Shown: positions 6,796 through 14,573 of the stretch, piece after piece
Numbering within the stretch: position 1 is the stretch's first letter
Layout: each line of letters starts with the position of its first letter
Source: Rubrivivax sp.
GTDB taxonomy: Bacteria; Pseudomonadota; Gammaproteobacteria; Burkholderiales; Burkholderiaceae
Direction of reading: 5' to 3'
DNA: 17,157 nt
Assembly: GCA_004211235.1 (NCBI GenBank)
Contig: SEEY01000017.1
Span: 1-17,157 of the forward strand
Position numbers and translations under genes: made by a program
The notes under the pieces: generated by a model
What the model saw: only the letters and a program-made list of their open reading frames with translations
Told to the model about the DNA's origin: nothing
Database searches by the model: none

Positions 6796-8475
6796 ATGGC
6801 AACTGCCACTTCCACGGCCGCCACGCCGATGACCAAAGAGGAGAAGAAGGTCATCTTCGCCTCCTCGCTGGGCACGGTGTTCGAGTGGTACGACTTCTAC
6901 CTCTACGGTTCCCTCGCCCCGATTATTGCGAAGCAGTTTTTCGCGGGCTTGGACCCTCAGGCCGCGTTCATCGCTTCGCTGATGGCTTTTGCTGCCGGCT
7001 TCATCGTGCGCCCGTTCGGCGCGCTGGTGTTCGGCCGTCTCGGCGACATGATCGGCCGCAAGTACACCTTCCTGGTGACCATCCTGATCATGGGCCTGTC
7101 GACGTTCATCGTCGGCGTGCTGCCCTCCTACGCGACCATCGGTGCCGCAGCCCCGGTCATCCTGATCGGCCTGCGTCTGCTGCAGGGCCTGGCCCTCGGC
7201 GGTGAGTACGGCGGTGCAGCCACCTACGTGGCGGAGCATGCGCCGCACGGCAAGCGTGGCGCCTACACCTCCTGGATCCAGACGACCGCGACGCTGGGCC
7301 TGTTCCTGTCGCTGATGGTCATCCTGGGCGTGCGCACTTCGCTCGGCGAGAAGGACTTCGGCGACTGGGGCTGGCGTGTTCCCTTCATTGTCTCCATCCT
7401 GCTGCTCGGCATCTCGGTGTGGATCCGTCTGTCGATGAACGAGTCGCCCGCCTTTCAGAAGATGAAGGCCGAGGGCAAGACGTCCAAGGCACCGCTGTCC
7501 GAGTCCTTCGGCCAGTGGAAGAACCTGAAGATCGTGCTGCTCGCGCTGTTCGGCCTGGTGGCCGGCCAGGGCGTGGTCTGGTATTCGGGCCAGTTCTATG
7601 CGCTGTTCTTCCTGACGTCGGTGCTCAAGGTCGACCAGGCCAGCGCCAACATCTGGATCGCCATCTCGCTGCTGCTGGGCACGCCCTTCTTCGTCATCTT
7701 CGGCACGCTGTCGGACAAGATCGGCCGCAAGCCCATCATCATGGCCGGCCTGCTGCTCGCTGCGCTGACCTACTTCCCGCTGTTCAAGGCGCTGACCGCT
7801 GCGGCCAATCCCGACCTGGCCAAGGCTCAGGAGACGGCCAAGGTCACGCTGACCACCAACATGGCCAGCTGCTCCTTCCAGGGCAGCCCGCTGGCACGTG
7901 AGGTGGACTTCACCAGCGCCTGCGACATCGCCAAGCGTGCGCTGGCCCAGTCGTCGGCCAGCTCCGAGACGATCGAAGCGGCCGCCGGTGCTCCCACCGT
8001 CGTTCGCGTCGGCGAGAAGGAAATCGCCGTCCCGACCGCCAGTCGGCTGACCGAGCACAAGTTCGACGAAGCCAGCACCAAGGCCATCGCTGCGTTCAAG
8101 AAGGAACTCGGCGACGCGATGAAGGCTGCCGGCTACCCCGCCAAGGCGGACATGGCCAAAGCCAACGTCCCCATGGTCATCGGCATCCTGTTCATCCTGG
8201 TGCTCTACGTGACGATGGTCTACGGCCCGATCGCGGCCATGCTGGTGGAGATGTTCCCGACCCGCATCCGCTACACGTCGATGAGCCTGCCGTACCACAT
8301 CGGCAACGGCTGGTTCGGCGGCATGCTGCCTTCCATCACCTTCGCGATGGTGGCGCAGAACGGCAACATCTATCACGGCCTGTGGTACCCCATCGTCATC
8401 GCTGCCGCGACCTTCGTCATCGGTGTGCTGTTCGTTCGCGAGACGAAGGACATCGACATCTACGCGAAGGACTGA
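6796..8475 (+). CDS. MHS-type MFS transporter with periplasmic insertion domain
   Basis: This 559-residue inner-membrane protein belongs to the metabolite:H+ symporter branch of the major facilitator superfamily (relatives ShiA, ProP, KgtP). ATG 6796 is preceded by CGGAGA at 6783-6788. Marks are the TM1 motif FEWYDFYLYG (29-38), motif A GRLGDMIGRK (80-89), its second-half copy GTLSDKIGRK (303-312), and GLRLLQGLALGGEYGGAA (125-142) in TM4. I count twelve hydrophobic segments. Between TM9 (about 313-332) and TM10 (about 458-486) lies a soluble stretch of about 120 residues (333-456), where ordinary members have a short loop. By topology it faces the periplasm; it is helical and Ala/Lys-rich in character, with two cysteines (359, 376). 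The substrate is unknown. The gene is monocistronic: it has its own upstream regulatory array and a strong terminator. Confidence 0.9.
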   Translation: MATATSTAATPMTKEEKKVIFASSLGTVFEWYDFYLYGSLAPIIAKQFFAGLDPQAAFIASLMAFAAGFIVRPFGALVFGRLGDMIGRKYTFLVTILIMGLSTFIVGVLPSYATIGAAAPVILIGLRLLQGLALGGEYGGAATYVAEHAPHGKRGAYTSWIQTTATLGLFLSLMVILGVRTSLGEKDFGDWGWRVPFIVSILLLGISVWIRLSMNESPAFQKMKAEGKTSKAPLSESFGQWKNLKIVLLALFGLVAGQGVVWYSGQFYALFFLTSVLKVDQASANIWIAISLLLGTPFFVIFGTLSDKIGRKPIIMAGLLLAALTYFPLFKALTAAANPDLAKAQETAKVTLTTNMASCSFQGSPLAREVDFTSACDIAKRALAQSSASSETIEAAAGAPTVVRVGEKEIAVPTASRLTEHKFDEASTKAIAAFKKELGDAMKAAGYPAKADMAKANVPMVIGILFILVLYVTMVYGPIAAMLVEMFPTRIRYTSMSLPYHIGNGWFGGMLPSITFAMVAQNGNIYHGLWYPIVIAAATFVIGVLFVRETKDIDIYAKD

Positions 8476-8486
8476 ACCCGCACGCA

Positions 8487-8508
8487 GGACGGGCCCGATG
8501 GCCCGTCC
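8487..8508 (+). repeat. Hairpin 1 of 3 downstream of the MFS gene
   Basis: GGACGGGCC (8487-8495) pairs perfectly with GGCCCGTCC (8500-8508) around the loop CGAT, giving a 9-bp stem and 4-nt loop. It starts 11 bases after the MFS stop. No T-tract follows, so on its own it is not a classic terminator; it may protect the 3' end or help pausing. Confidence 0.85.
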
Positions 8509-8525
8509 GACAGGCGGGAGGCGTC

Positions 8526-8547
8526 CTGCCGGCTTGCAAGCCGGCAG
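8526..8547. repeat. Hairpin 2 of 3: perfect 22-bp palindrome
   Basis: CTGCCGGCTTG (8526-8536) is followed directly by its exact reverse complement (8537-8547). As RNA it folds to a 9-bp stem with loop TGCA. Without a T-tract it is not a classic terminator. As DNA it could also be a binding site for a dimeric protein, but its place among two other hairpins of the same size favours an RNA or transcript-end role. Confidence 0.9.
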
Positions 8548-8562
8548 TCGTGAACCCAAAAC

Positions 8563-8587
8563 AAGGCCGGCGCATGCCGGCCTTTTT
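8563..8587 (+). terminator. Rho-independent terminator of the MFS gene (hairpin 3 of 3)
   Basis: AAGGCCGGC (8563-8571) pairs perfectly with GCCGGCCTT (8576-8584) around loop GCAT, and T's continue to 8587 (TTTTT from 8583). This is a textbook intrinsic terminator, separating the transporter from the gal genes 75 bases downstream. Confidence 0.88.
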
Positions 8588-8661
8588 CATGGCGTCGGAC
8601 AATGCCGTGCACTCACGCACACGATCGATGAGATCCGTTTCCTCGTGTACCTTCGCCGTCT

Positions 8662-9726
8662 ATGAACTTTGACCCCGCCGACCATTCCCACCGTCGCCGC
8701 AACCCGCTGACCGGCCGCTGGGTGCTCGTTTCGCCCCATCGTGCCAAGCGTCCCTGGCAAGGCCAGCAGGAGACGGCGGACGACATGCTGCGCCCCGCCC
8801 ACGACCCGGACTGCTACCTCTGCGCCGGCAACCTGCGCGTGACCGGCGAGCGCAACCCTGACTACACCGACACCTTCGTCTTCGCCAACGACTACGCCGC
8901 GCTGATGGGCGACACGCCCGCCGCTGCCGCAGGCGCTGACCCGCTGTTCGAGCTGACGCCGGCGCGCGGCGCGAGCCGCGTCATCTGCTTCTCGCCGGAC
9001 CACGGCAAGACCCTGCCCGAGCTGAGCGTCCCGGCGATCACCCGTGTCGTCGACACCTGGTGTGAGCAGAGTGCGGAACTGGGGCAGACCTACCCCTGGG
9101 TGCAGGTCTTCGAGAACAAGGGCGCCATGATGGGGTGCTCCAACCCGCATCCGCACGGCCAGGTCTGGGCCACCGACTTCCTGCCCGACGAGGCCACTGC
9201 CGAGGACGAGCATCAGCGCGCCTACTTCGCCCGTCACGGCCGCGCGATGCTGCTGGACGTGGCGGCGCGCGAGGCCGACGGCGAGCGCGTCGTCGTGCAG
9301 AACGCGGACTGGCTGGCCATCGTGCCCTTCTGGGCCACCTGGCCTTTCGAGACTCTGCTGCTGCCACGCTTTGCCGTGCAGCGCTTGCCGCAGCTCGATG
9401 CCGCCCGGCGCGCCAGCCTGGCGGACGCCCTCAAGCGCCTGACCTCGCGCTACGACAACCTGTTCCGCTGCTCCTTTCCCTATTCCATGGGCTGGCACCA
9501 CGCGCCGTTCGACACCGCGGCCACGGCGGGCGTCGCCGAGGCAGGCGAGGCCGCACCCTGGCAGCTGCACGCACACTTCTTCCCGCCCCTGCTGCGCTCG
9601 GCGACGGTCCGCAAGTTCATGGTCGGGTTCGAGATGCTGGCCGAGGCCCAGCGCGACCTGACGCCCGAGCAGGCAGCCGAGCGGCTGCGGGCGGTCAGCG
9701 ACATCCATTACCGGGAGCAGACATGA
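8662..9726 (+). CDS. galT: Galactose-1-phosphate uridylyltransferase
   Basis: This 354-residue cytoplasmic enzyme of the Leloir pathway exchanges UMP between UDP-glucose and galactose-1-phosphate. Seen are the N-terminal [21 protein letters not shown], the zinc-site CxxC (Cys51, Cys54 in CYLC), His114, and the catalytic HxHxQ motif in SNPHPHGQ (His163, His165 nucleophile, Gln167). The C-terminal [20 protein letters not shown] and GFEML are also typical. Length is close to the E. coli enzyme (about 348). The ATG at 8662 has no obvious Shine-Dalgarno and I find no convincing promoter in the 75 bases after the terminator. The stop overlaps galK by 4 bp (ATGA). Confidence 0.97.
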   Translation: MNFDPADHSHRRRNPLTGRWVLVSPHRAKRPWQGQQETADDMLRPAHDPDCYLCAGNLRVTGERNPDYTDTFVFANDYAALMGDTPAAAAGADPLFELTPARGASRVICFSPDHGKTLPELSVPAITRVVDTWCEQSAELGQTYPWVQVFENKGAMMGCSNPHPHGQVWATDFLPDEATAEDEHQRAYFARHGRAMLLDVAAREADGERVVVQNADWLAIVPFWATWPFETLLLPRFAVQRLPQLDAARRASLADALKRLTSRYDNLFRCSFPYSMGWHHAPFDTAATAGVAEAGEAAPWQLHAHFFPPLLRSATVRKFMVGFEMLAEAQRDLTPEQAAERLRAVSDIHYREQT

Positions 9727-10871
9727 ATCCACGCGAACGTGCGAACGAAGCGTTCCGCGCCGCCTTCGCCCTCGAACCGACGCTGCACGTGCAGGCGCCG
9801 GGCCGGGTCAATCTGATCGGCGAGCACACCGACTACAACGACGGCTTCGTGCTGCCCTGCGCCATCGACTTCGGCACCGTCATCGCCGCCCGCGCCCGGG
9901 ATGACGACGAGGTGCAGATCGTCGCGGCCGACTTCGGCGGCGCCATCGACCGTTTCCGCCTCGGTGCCGACATCACGCCGCGCGACGACGCGCACTGGGC
10001 GAATTACGCGCGCGGCATGGTGCGCATGCTGCGAGACACGGGCCTGCCGCTGTCGGGCGCGGACCTGGCCGTGGCCGGCAACGTGCCGCAGGGGGCCGGG
10101 CTGTCGTCGTCGGCCTCGTTCGAGGTGGCCATCGGCCAGGCGTTCAAGTCGCTGCAGGGCCTGTCGCTGGACCCTACGCAGCTCGCCCTGCTGGCGCAAC
10201 GCGCCGAGAACGAGTTCGTCGGCTGCAACTGCGGGATCATGGACCAGCTGATCTCGGCGCGCGGCGAACCGGGCCACGCGCTGCTGATCGACTGCCGCAG
10301 CCTGACGACACGCGCGGTGCCGCTGCCGGCGGACCTGGCCGTCATGATCGTCCACTCGCGCGTGCAGCGCGGCCTGGTGGACAGCGAATACAACACCCGG
10401 CGCAGCCAGTGCGAGGCCGCGGCCCGCCACTACGGCGTGCCTGCGCTGCGCGACATCGACCTGGCCGGGCTGCAGGCTGGCGCAGCCGGGCTAGACGAGA
10501 CAAGCTACCGGCGCGCCCGTCACGTCGTCACCGAGAACGCCCGCACGCTGGCAGCGGCCTATGCCCTGGCCGCTGGCGACCTCGAAGCGCTGGGCCGCCT
10601 GATGGCCGAGTCGCATGCCTCCATGCGCGACGACTTCGAGATCACCGTGCCGGCCATCGACCGGCTCGTCGAGATCCTGCAGGCCGCCATCGGCAGCGAA
10701 GGCGGCGCGCGCATGACCGGTGGCGGCTTCGGTGGCTGCGTCGTCGCGCTGATGCCGGCCGCGCAGGTTGGGGCGGCGCGGGCGGCGGTCGAGGCCGGCT
10801 ACCGTGCACCGGGCGGCGAGGCTGCCACCGTCTGGGTGTGCCGAGCTTCGCAAGGTGCCGGCCCGGGTTGA
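9723..10871 (+). CDS. galK: Galactokinase (GHMP kinase family)
   Basis: This 382-residue enzyme phosphorylates galactose at C1, feeding GalT. The frame is open upstream, but translation surely begins at ATG 9723, overlapping the galT stop. Motifs are the galactokinase signature [20 protein letters not shown] (26-45, with Arg28), the ATP-binding loop [18 protein letters not shown] (119-136), the catalytic Asp in CGIMDQL (Asp174) and GHMP motif 3 [11 protein letters not shown] (331-341). Length is typical. galE is not in the window, so UDP-galactose epimerase must lie elsewhere. The next gene, a LacI-type regulator, starts 44 bases downstream, so galT-galK-regulator may share a transcript. Confidence 0.97.
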   Translation: MNPRERANEAFRAAFALEPTLHVQAPGRVNLIGEHTDYNDGFVLPCAIDFGTVIAARARDDDEVQIVAADFGGAIDRFRLGADITPRDDAHWANYARGMVRMLRDTGLPLSGADLAVAGNVPQGAGLSSSASFEVAIGQAFKSLQGLSLDPTQLALLAQRAENEFVGCNCGIMDQLISARGEPGHALLIDCRSLTTRAVPLPADLAVMIVHSRVQRGLVDSEYNTRRSQCEAAARHYGVPALRDIDLAGLQAGAAGLDETSYRRARHVVTENARTLAAAYALAAGDLEALGRLMAESHASMRDDFEITVPAIDRLVEILQAAIGSEGGARMTGGGFGGCVVALMPAAQVGAARAAVEAGYRAPGGEAATVWVCRASQGAGPG

Positions 10872-10915
10872 CGTGGCTTGTCGGGCGCCACGGGCCCTGC
10901 GACGATGGCGGACTG

Positions 10916-11980
10916 ATGTCCAAGCCCAATCCTCCCGAAGCCCCTTCAGTCACTCCGTTAGCAGGCGAGCAGCGCCGGATGCAGATGGTGGACATTGCGC
11001 GCCTCGCCGGCGTGTCGGTGTCCACCGTGTCGCGGGCGCTCAATGGCAGCGAGCTGGTCAACATCGAGACCCGCCAGCGCGTCGCTGAACTGGCGCGCTC
11101 GCTGAACTATTCGATCAACTTCGGCGCCCGCAATCTGCGGCTGCAGGAGAACAAGACGGTGGCCGTCGTCGTGCCCTACGAGGCCAGGTCGCGCCAGCAC
11201 ATCTCCGACCCGTTCTTCCTGTCCATCGTCGGCTCCATTGCCGACGCGCTGACCGATCGCGGCTACGACATGCTGCTGTCGCGCGTGGACGCCGAGCACC
11301 TCGACCTGGCCTCGCACTGGTTCGACTCGGGCAAGGCCATCGGTGTCGTGCTGATCGGCCAATGGCGCCACCACGACCAGCTCAACGAGATGGCCGCCCG
11401 CAAGCTGCCGCTGGTGGTCTGGGGCGGCGAGATGCCGCAGCAGCTCTATTGCAGCGTCGGCGGTGACAACGTGCTCGGCGGCCTGCTCGCGGCACGGCAT
11501 CTGCTGCAGCTGGGGCGGCGGCGCATCGCCTTCGTCGGCGACGCCCGCCTGCCGGAGGTCTGGCTGCGCCGCCAGGGGTATGCGCAGGCGTTGCGCGAGG
11601 CCGGCCTGGAAGTCGACCCCGCGCTGGAACTGGCCGCGCCTTTCGAGCCGGGCGTCGCGACCGCTGTGCTGACGGAGTTCTGCACCGCACGCCGGGACTT
11701 CGACGCGGTGGTCTGCTGCAGCGACGTGCTGGCGCTGCTGGCCATCCAGGCCTTGCGGGCCGCCGGTCGCAGCGTGCCGGGCGATGTGGCCGTCATCGGC
11801 TACGACGACATGCCGTTGGCCGCCTATTGCGACCCGCCGCTGACGACCGTGCACCAGCCGGTCGCGGAGGCGGGTGTCGAATTGGTGGAAGCCTTGCTGG
11901 GCCAGCTGCGCGGCGAGCGCGCCGAACCGCGCACGATGCCGGTCTACCTGAAGCTGCGGCAGAGCGCGCCAGCCGGCTGA
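10916..11980 (+). CDS. LacI-family transcriptional regulator, probably of the sucrose genes
   Basis: This 354-residue repressor has an N-terminal helix-turn-helix (MVDIARLAGVSVSTVSRALN, about 24-43), a hinge near NFGARNLRLQ, and a periplasmic-binding-protein-like effector domain with GVVLIGQW, GGLLAARHLLQLGRRRIAFVG, the DAVVCCSDVLALLAIQALR helix and DVAVIGYDDMPLAAYCDPPLTTV. I chose ATG 10916; ATG 10979 or 10985 would give a protein starting close to the HTH, and none has a strong Shine-Dalgarno. It lies between galTK and the sucrose cluster, facing the latter. A perfect 14-bp palindrome upstream of the receptor gene is a natural target. Sucrose, fructose or a phosphate ester as effector is an inference from neighbours; control of galTK is also possible. 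Confidence 0.93.
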   Translation: MSKPNPPEAPSVTPLAGEQRRMQMVDIARLAGVSVSTVSRALNGSELVNIETRQRVAELARSLNYSINFGARNLRLQENKTVAVVVPYEARSRQHISDPFFLSIVGSIADALTDRGYDMLLSRVDAEHLDLASHWFDSGKAIGVVLIGQWRHHDQLNEMAARKLPLVVWGGEMPQQLYCSVGGDNVLGGLLAARHLLQLGRRRIAFVGDARLPEVWLRRQGYAQALREAGLEVDPALELAAPFEPGVATAVLTEFCTARRDFDAVVCCSDVLALLAIQALRAAGRSVPGDVAVIGYDDMPLAAYCDPPLTTVHQPVAEAGVELVEALLGQLRGERAEPRTMPVYLKLRQSAPAG

Positions 11981-12147
11981 CACGCCTGGCTGGCTGCCTG
12001 GGCCGATGCGGCCCGCCGGCCGGTCAGCCCGCCGCTTCCGGCTGCGTCTACATCGCCCGTACGGCGCCGCGGGCGTGACTGCTCTTCGATTGCACTGACC
12101 TCCTGCCTTATCTTGGCAGGTCCTATGCATGCGTGTTTGTACTGACA

Positions 12148-12161
12148 TGCAATCGATTGCA
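12148..12161. promoter_or_regulatory. Candidate LacI-family operator (14-bp perfect palindrome)
   Basis: TGCAATCGATTGCA is a perfect palindrome with the central CG pair typical of LacI-family operators. It lies 105 bp upstream of the receptor start and its right half overlaps the candidate -35, the expected place for a repressor that excludes RNA polymerase. Binding by the adjacent LacI-type regulator is inferred. Confidence 0.65.
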
Positions 12162-12185
12162 AAGCGTCAGTTCGGATCGCACAAT
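12157..12185 (+). promoter_or_regulatory. Candidate sigma-70 promoter of the sucrose cluster
   Basis: A -35-like TTGCAA (12157-12162) and a -10-like CACAAT (12180-12185) are separated by exactly 17 bp. Transcription would start near 12192, leaving a leader of about 75 nt. The -35 shares bases with the palindromic operator. Each hexamer has 4 of 6 consensus bases, so the call rests on the spacing and context. Confidence 0.5.
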
Positions 12186-12266
12186 GAAGGCATGGAACGG
12201 CGCCGCAGAAGGCAGCCGGCCCGCGCTGCCCCGCAGAGGGCGTTCAAACATCACCCAGGAGACTCC

Positions 12267-14573
12267 ATGACCAGCCACCCTTCGTCCAGCCGTCGTCCCA
12301 CGCTGCAGCCGCTCTCGGCCGCCGTCGCCCTGGCGCTCCTCAGCGTCGCCGCGCACGGCCAGCAGGCCGCCCCCGCCGAGCCGGCGGATGGCCTCAAGCT
12401 CGATGCCGTCGTCGTGACCGGCGCGTCTTCGGCCAAGTCCAAGATGCGCTCCAGCGTCGCCATCTCGACCATCGAAAGCGAAGGCGTCGCCGCCGTCACC
12501 GCGGCCAGCTCGGCCGATCTGCTGCGCGGCGTGCCGGGCATCCGCGCCGAGGCCAGCGGCGGTGAATCCAATGCCAACGTGTCCGTTCGCGGCATTCCCG
12601 TCTCGGCCGGCGGCGCGCGCTACATCCAGTTCCAGGAAGACGGCCTGCCGATCGTGCAGTTCGGCGACGACTCGTTCGCGACGCCCGACACCTGGATGCG
12701 CGCCGATGCGGCCTTCGAGCGGCTCGAAGTCGTGCGCGGTGGCTCGGCCGCCGTGCTGGCCACCGGCGCGCCCGGCGGCATCATCAACTTCATCGGCAAG
12801 ACCGGCCTGGAGCCGGGCGGCAGCCTCCAGCTGACCAAGGGGCTCGACTACGACCAGACCCGCGTGGACTTCGGCTACGGCGGCCGGCTGGCGCCCAAGA
12901 CGCGCTTCTTCATCGGCGGTTTCTACCGCCTCGGCGACGCCGGCCGCAAGGGCGCGGACGGCACCGAGAACGGCGGCCAGGTGCGCGCCAACGTCACCTT
13001 CGAGCTCGAGGGCAAGAGCTTCGTTCGCTTCAGCCTCAAGCACCTGGACGACCACACGCCCACCTTCATGCCCACCCCGGTGCGCTACGTGAACGGCAGC
13101 ATCCAGGAGATCCCGGGGCTGGACCCGCGCCGCGCCGCCTTCTACGACACCGCCTGGCCGCTCGACAGCACGCTGACCAACACCAACGGCCGTGCCACCA
13201 GCAACATCCGCGACGGTCTTTCGGCCAGGAGCGATGCCTTCGGTGCCGAGGTGGACCTGGACGCCGGTGGCGGCTTCCGTCTGCAGAACAAGTTCTCGTG
13301 GAGCAGGAACTCGGGGCGCTTCATCGGCATCTTCCCGGGCGACGACGTCTCCGCGGCACCCGCCGGCACCACCATCGCCACCGGTGCCGACGCCGGCCAG
13401 GCCTACACGGGCAACAGGTTCACCGCGGTCGTCTTCAACACCCGGGTGGACAACGCCGGCCTGATGGCCAACGACCTGAAGTTTTCGCGCGGGTTCGAAC
13501 TCGGCAATGGCGCCACCCTCAATGCCGTCGCCGGCCTGTACACGTCGATGCAGAAGCTCGACCTGACGTGGAACTTCAACCAGTACTCGCTGACGGCGGA
13601 AGAGAGCGGCGCGCGTGTGCTCAATGTGCCGGGCGTCGTCAACGGCTCGCCGGGCTTCGGCGGCTGCTGCAGCAACACCCAGGACAGCAAGTACACGACC
13701 AATGCGCCCTATGTCGTGATCAACCTGGAGGCGGGTGCGCTGAGTGCCGACATCGGCCTGCGCCGCGACAACCAGAAGGCCCGTGGCGCCTACCTCCAGT
13801 CCAACGCCGGCCTGGCCTACGACCTGAGCAAGCCGAACGCCATCGACTATGACTTCGCGCGCACCTCGTACTCGCTCGGCGGCAACTACGCGCTCAGCAA
13901 GGACCTGTCGGTCTTCGCCCGCTATTCCGATGGCGCGGCCTACAACTCCAGCCGCATCACCTTCTTCAACAACCCCGATCTCGTCAACGGCAAGAGCCCG
14001 ACCATCCCGACCAACAAGGTCAGGCAGGCAGAGGCCGGCGTCAAGATCCGCGGCAACGGCATGAGCCTGTTTGCCACGCTCTTCCACGCCAAGACCGACG
14101 AGGTCAATGTCGACGTCACGACCGTTCCCATCGTGGCCAAGGCCAATGCCTACCGCAGCACCGGCCTGGAGCTGGAGGGCTCGGCGCGCTTCGGCCTGTT
14201 CAGCGTGCTGGGCGGCCTGACCTACACCGACGCGAAGCAGGCCGACGGCCGCGCGCCCAAGCGCCAGGCCAAGGTGGTCTACCAGCTCACGCCCACCGCC
14301 AACATCGGCGATGCGCTGACCCTGGGCGTCAGCATCGTCGGCACGGGCAAGAGCCTGGATGACAGCCCGGCCGGCCCGTTGACGGTCACGCTGCCGGCCT
14401 ACACCGTGGTCAACGCGTTCGCCAGTTATGCGCTGACCGACCGCGCCACGCTCACCCTGGCAGCCAACAACCTCTTCAACGAGCTGGCCTACACGGAGAG
14501 CAACGACGGCCGCGGCGCGGCGCGCGCCTACACGGGCCGCACGGTCAAGGCGTCGCTGCGCTACAGCTTCTGA
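12267..14573 (+). CDS. TonB-dependent receptor, probable sucrose transporter (SuxA-like)
   Basis: This 768-residue outer-membrane receptor starts at ATG 12267 with AGGAG at 12257-12261. The frame stays open to 12129, but the extension crosses the promoter and lacks a signal sequence. Residues 1-31 are the signal peptide (ending VAAHG). A TonB-box-like LDAVVVTG (45-52) follows, then a plug domain with SADLLRGVPGIRAEASGGES, VSVRGIPVSAGGARYIQFQEDGLP in part, and ERLEVVRGGSAAVLATGAPGGIINFI-type sequence. The barrel ends in the canonical C-terminal aromatic residue (ASLRYSF). Two adjacent cysteines lie in the FGGCCSNTQD loop. Its place ahead of fructokinase, sugar symporter and sucrose phosphorylase points to sucrose uptake, as in the Xanthomonas sux locus. 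The substrate is inferred from context; the family is certain. The stop overlaps the next start by one base (TGATG). Confidence 0.93.
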   Translation: MTSHPSSSRRPTLQPLSAAVALALLSVAAHGQQAAPAEPADGLKLDAVVVTGASSAKSKMRSSVAISTIESEGVAAVTAASSADLLRGVPGIRAEASGGESNANVSVRGIPVSAGGARYIQFQEDGLPIVQFGDDSFATPDTWMRADAAFERLEVVRGGSAAVLATGAPGGIINFIGKTGLEPGGSLQLTKGLDYDQTRVDFGYGGRLAPKTRFFIGGFYRLGDAGRKGADGTENGGQVRANVTFELEGKSFVRFSLKHLDDHTPTFMPTPVRYVNGSIQEIPGLDPRRAAFYDTAWPLDSTLTNTNGRATSNIRDGLSARSDAFGAEVDLDAGGGFRLQNKFSWSRNSGRFIGIFPGDDVSAAPAGTTIATGADAGQAYTGNRFTAVVFNTRVDNAGLMANDLKFSRGFELGNGATLNAVAGLYTSMQKLDLTWNFNQYSLTAEESGARVLNVPGVVNGSPGFGGCCSNTQDSKYTTNAPYVVINLEAGALSADIGLRRDNQKARGAYLQSNAGLAYDLSKPNAIDYDFARTSYSLGGNYALSKDLSVFARYSDGAAYNSSRITFFNNPDLVNGKSPTIPTNKVRQAEAGVKIRGNGMSLFATLFHAKTDEVNVDVTTVPIVAKANAYRSTGLELEGSARFGLFSVLGGLTYTDAKQADGRAPKRQAKVVYQLTPTANIGDALTLGVSIVGTGKSLDDSPAGPLTVTLPAYTVVNAFASYALTDRATLTLAANNLFNELAYTESNDGRGAARAYTGRTVKASLRYSF

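Larger units (their letters stand above)
11981..12266. other. Intergenic region between regulator and sucrose cluster
   Basis: No gene was found in these 286 bases. A hairpin GGGCCG-ATG-CGGCCC (12000-12014) lacks a T-tract. A second, CCTGCC-TTATCTT-GGCAGG (12102-12120), may mark the end of the regulator transcript or a pause. The promoter and operator are listed separately. The presumed leader also contains GGCAGC-GCTGCC pairing (12211-12230). Short open frames reach upstream from the receptor gene, but they cross the operator and promoter and look unlike a protein. Confidence 0.6.

Noticed and set aside
6793..8559. 588-codon minus-strand open frame opposite the MFS gene
   Set aside because: Its composition (Gln, Asp, His, Arg, Gly runs) and complete overlap with a clear transporter mark it as a shadow frame.
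12000..12014. GGGCCG-ATG-CGGCCC hairpin after the regulator gene as a terminator
   Set aside because: The stem is only 6 bp and no T-run follows; noted within the spacer but not called a terminator.
12129..12266. N-terminal extension of the second receptor frame
   Set aside because: It runs through the operator and promoter and reads as basic low-complexity sequence; ATG 12267 has a Shine-Dalgarno and a signal peptide.
12123..14087. Long open frame (654 codons) on the minus strand opposite the second receptor gene
   Set aside because: It is a mirror of codon bias in GC-rich DNA: rich in Ala, Gly, Arg, His and Val, with no recognisable motif, and it lies inside a certain gene.
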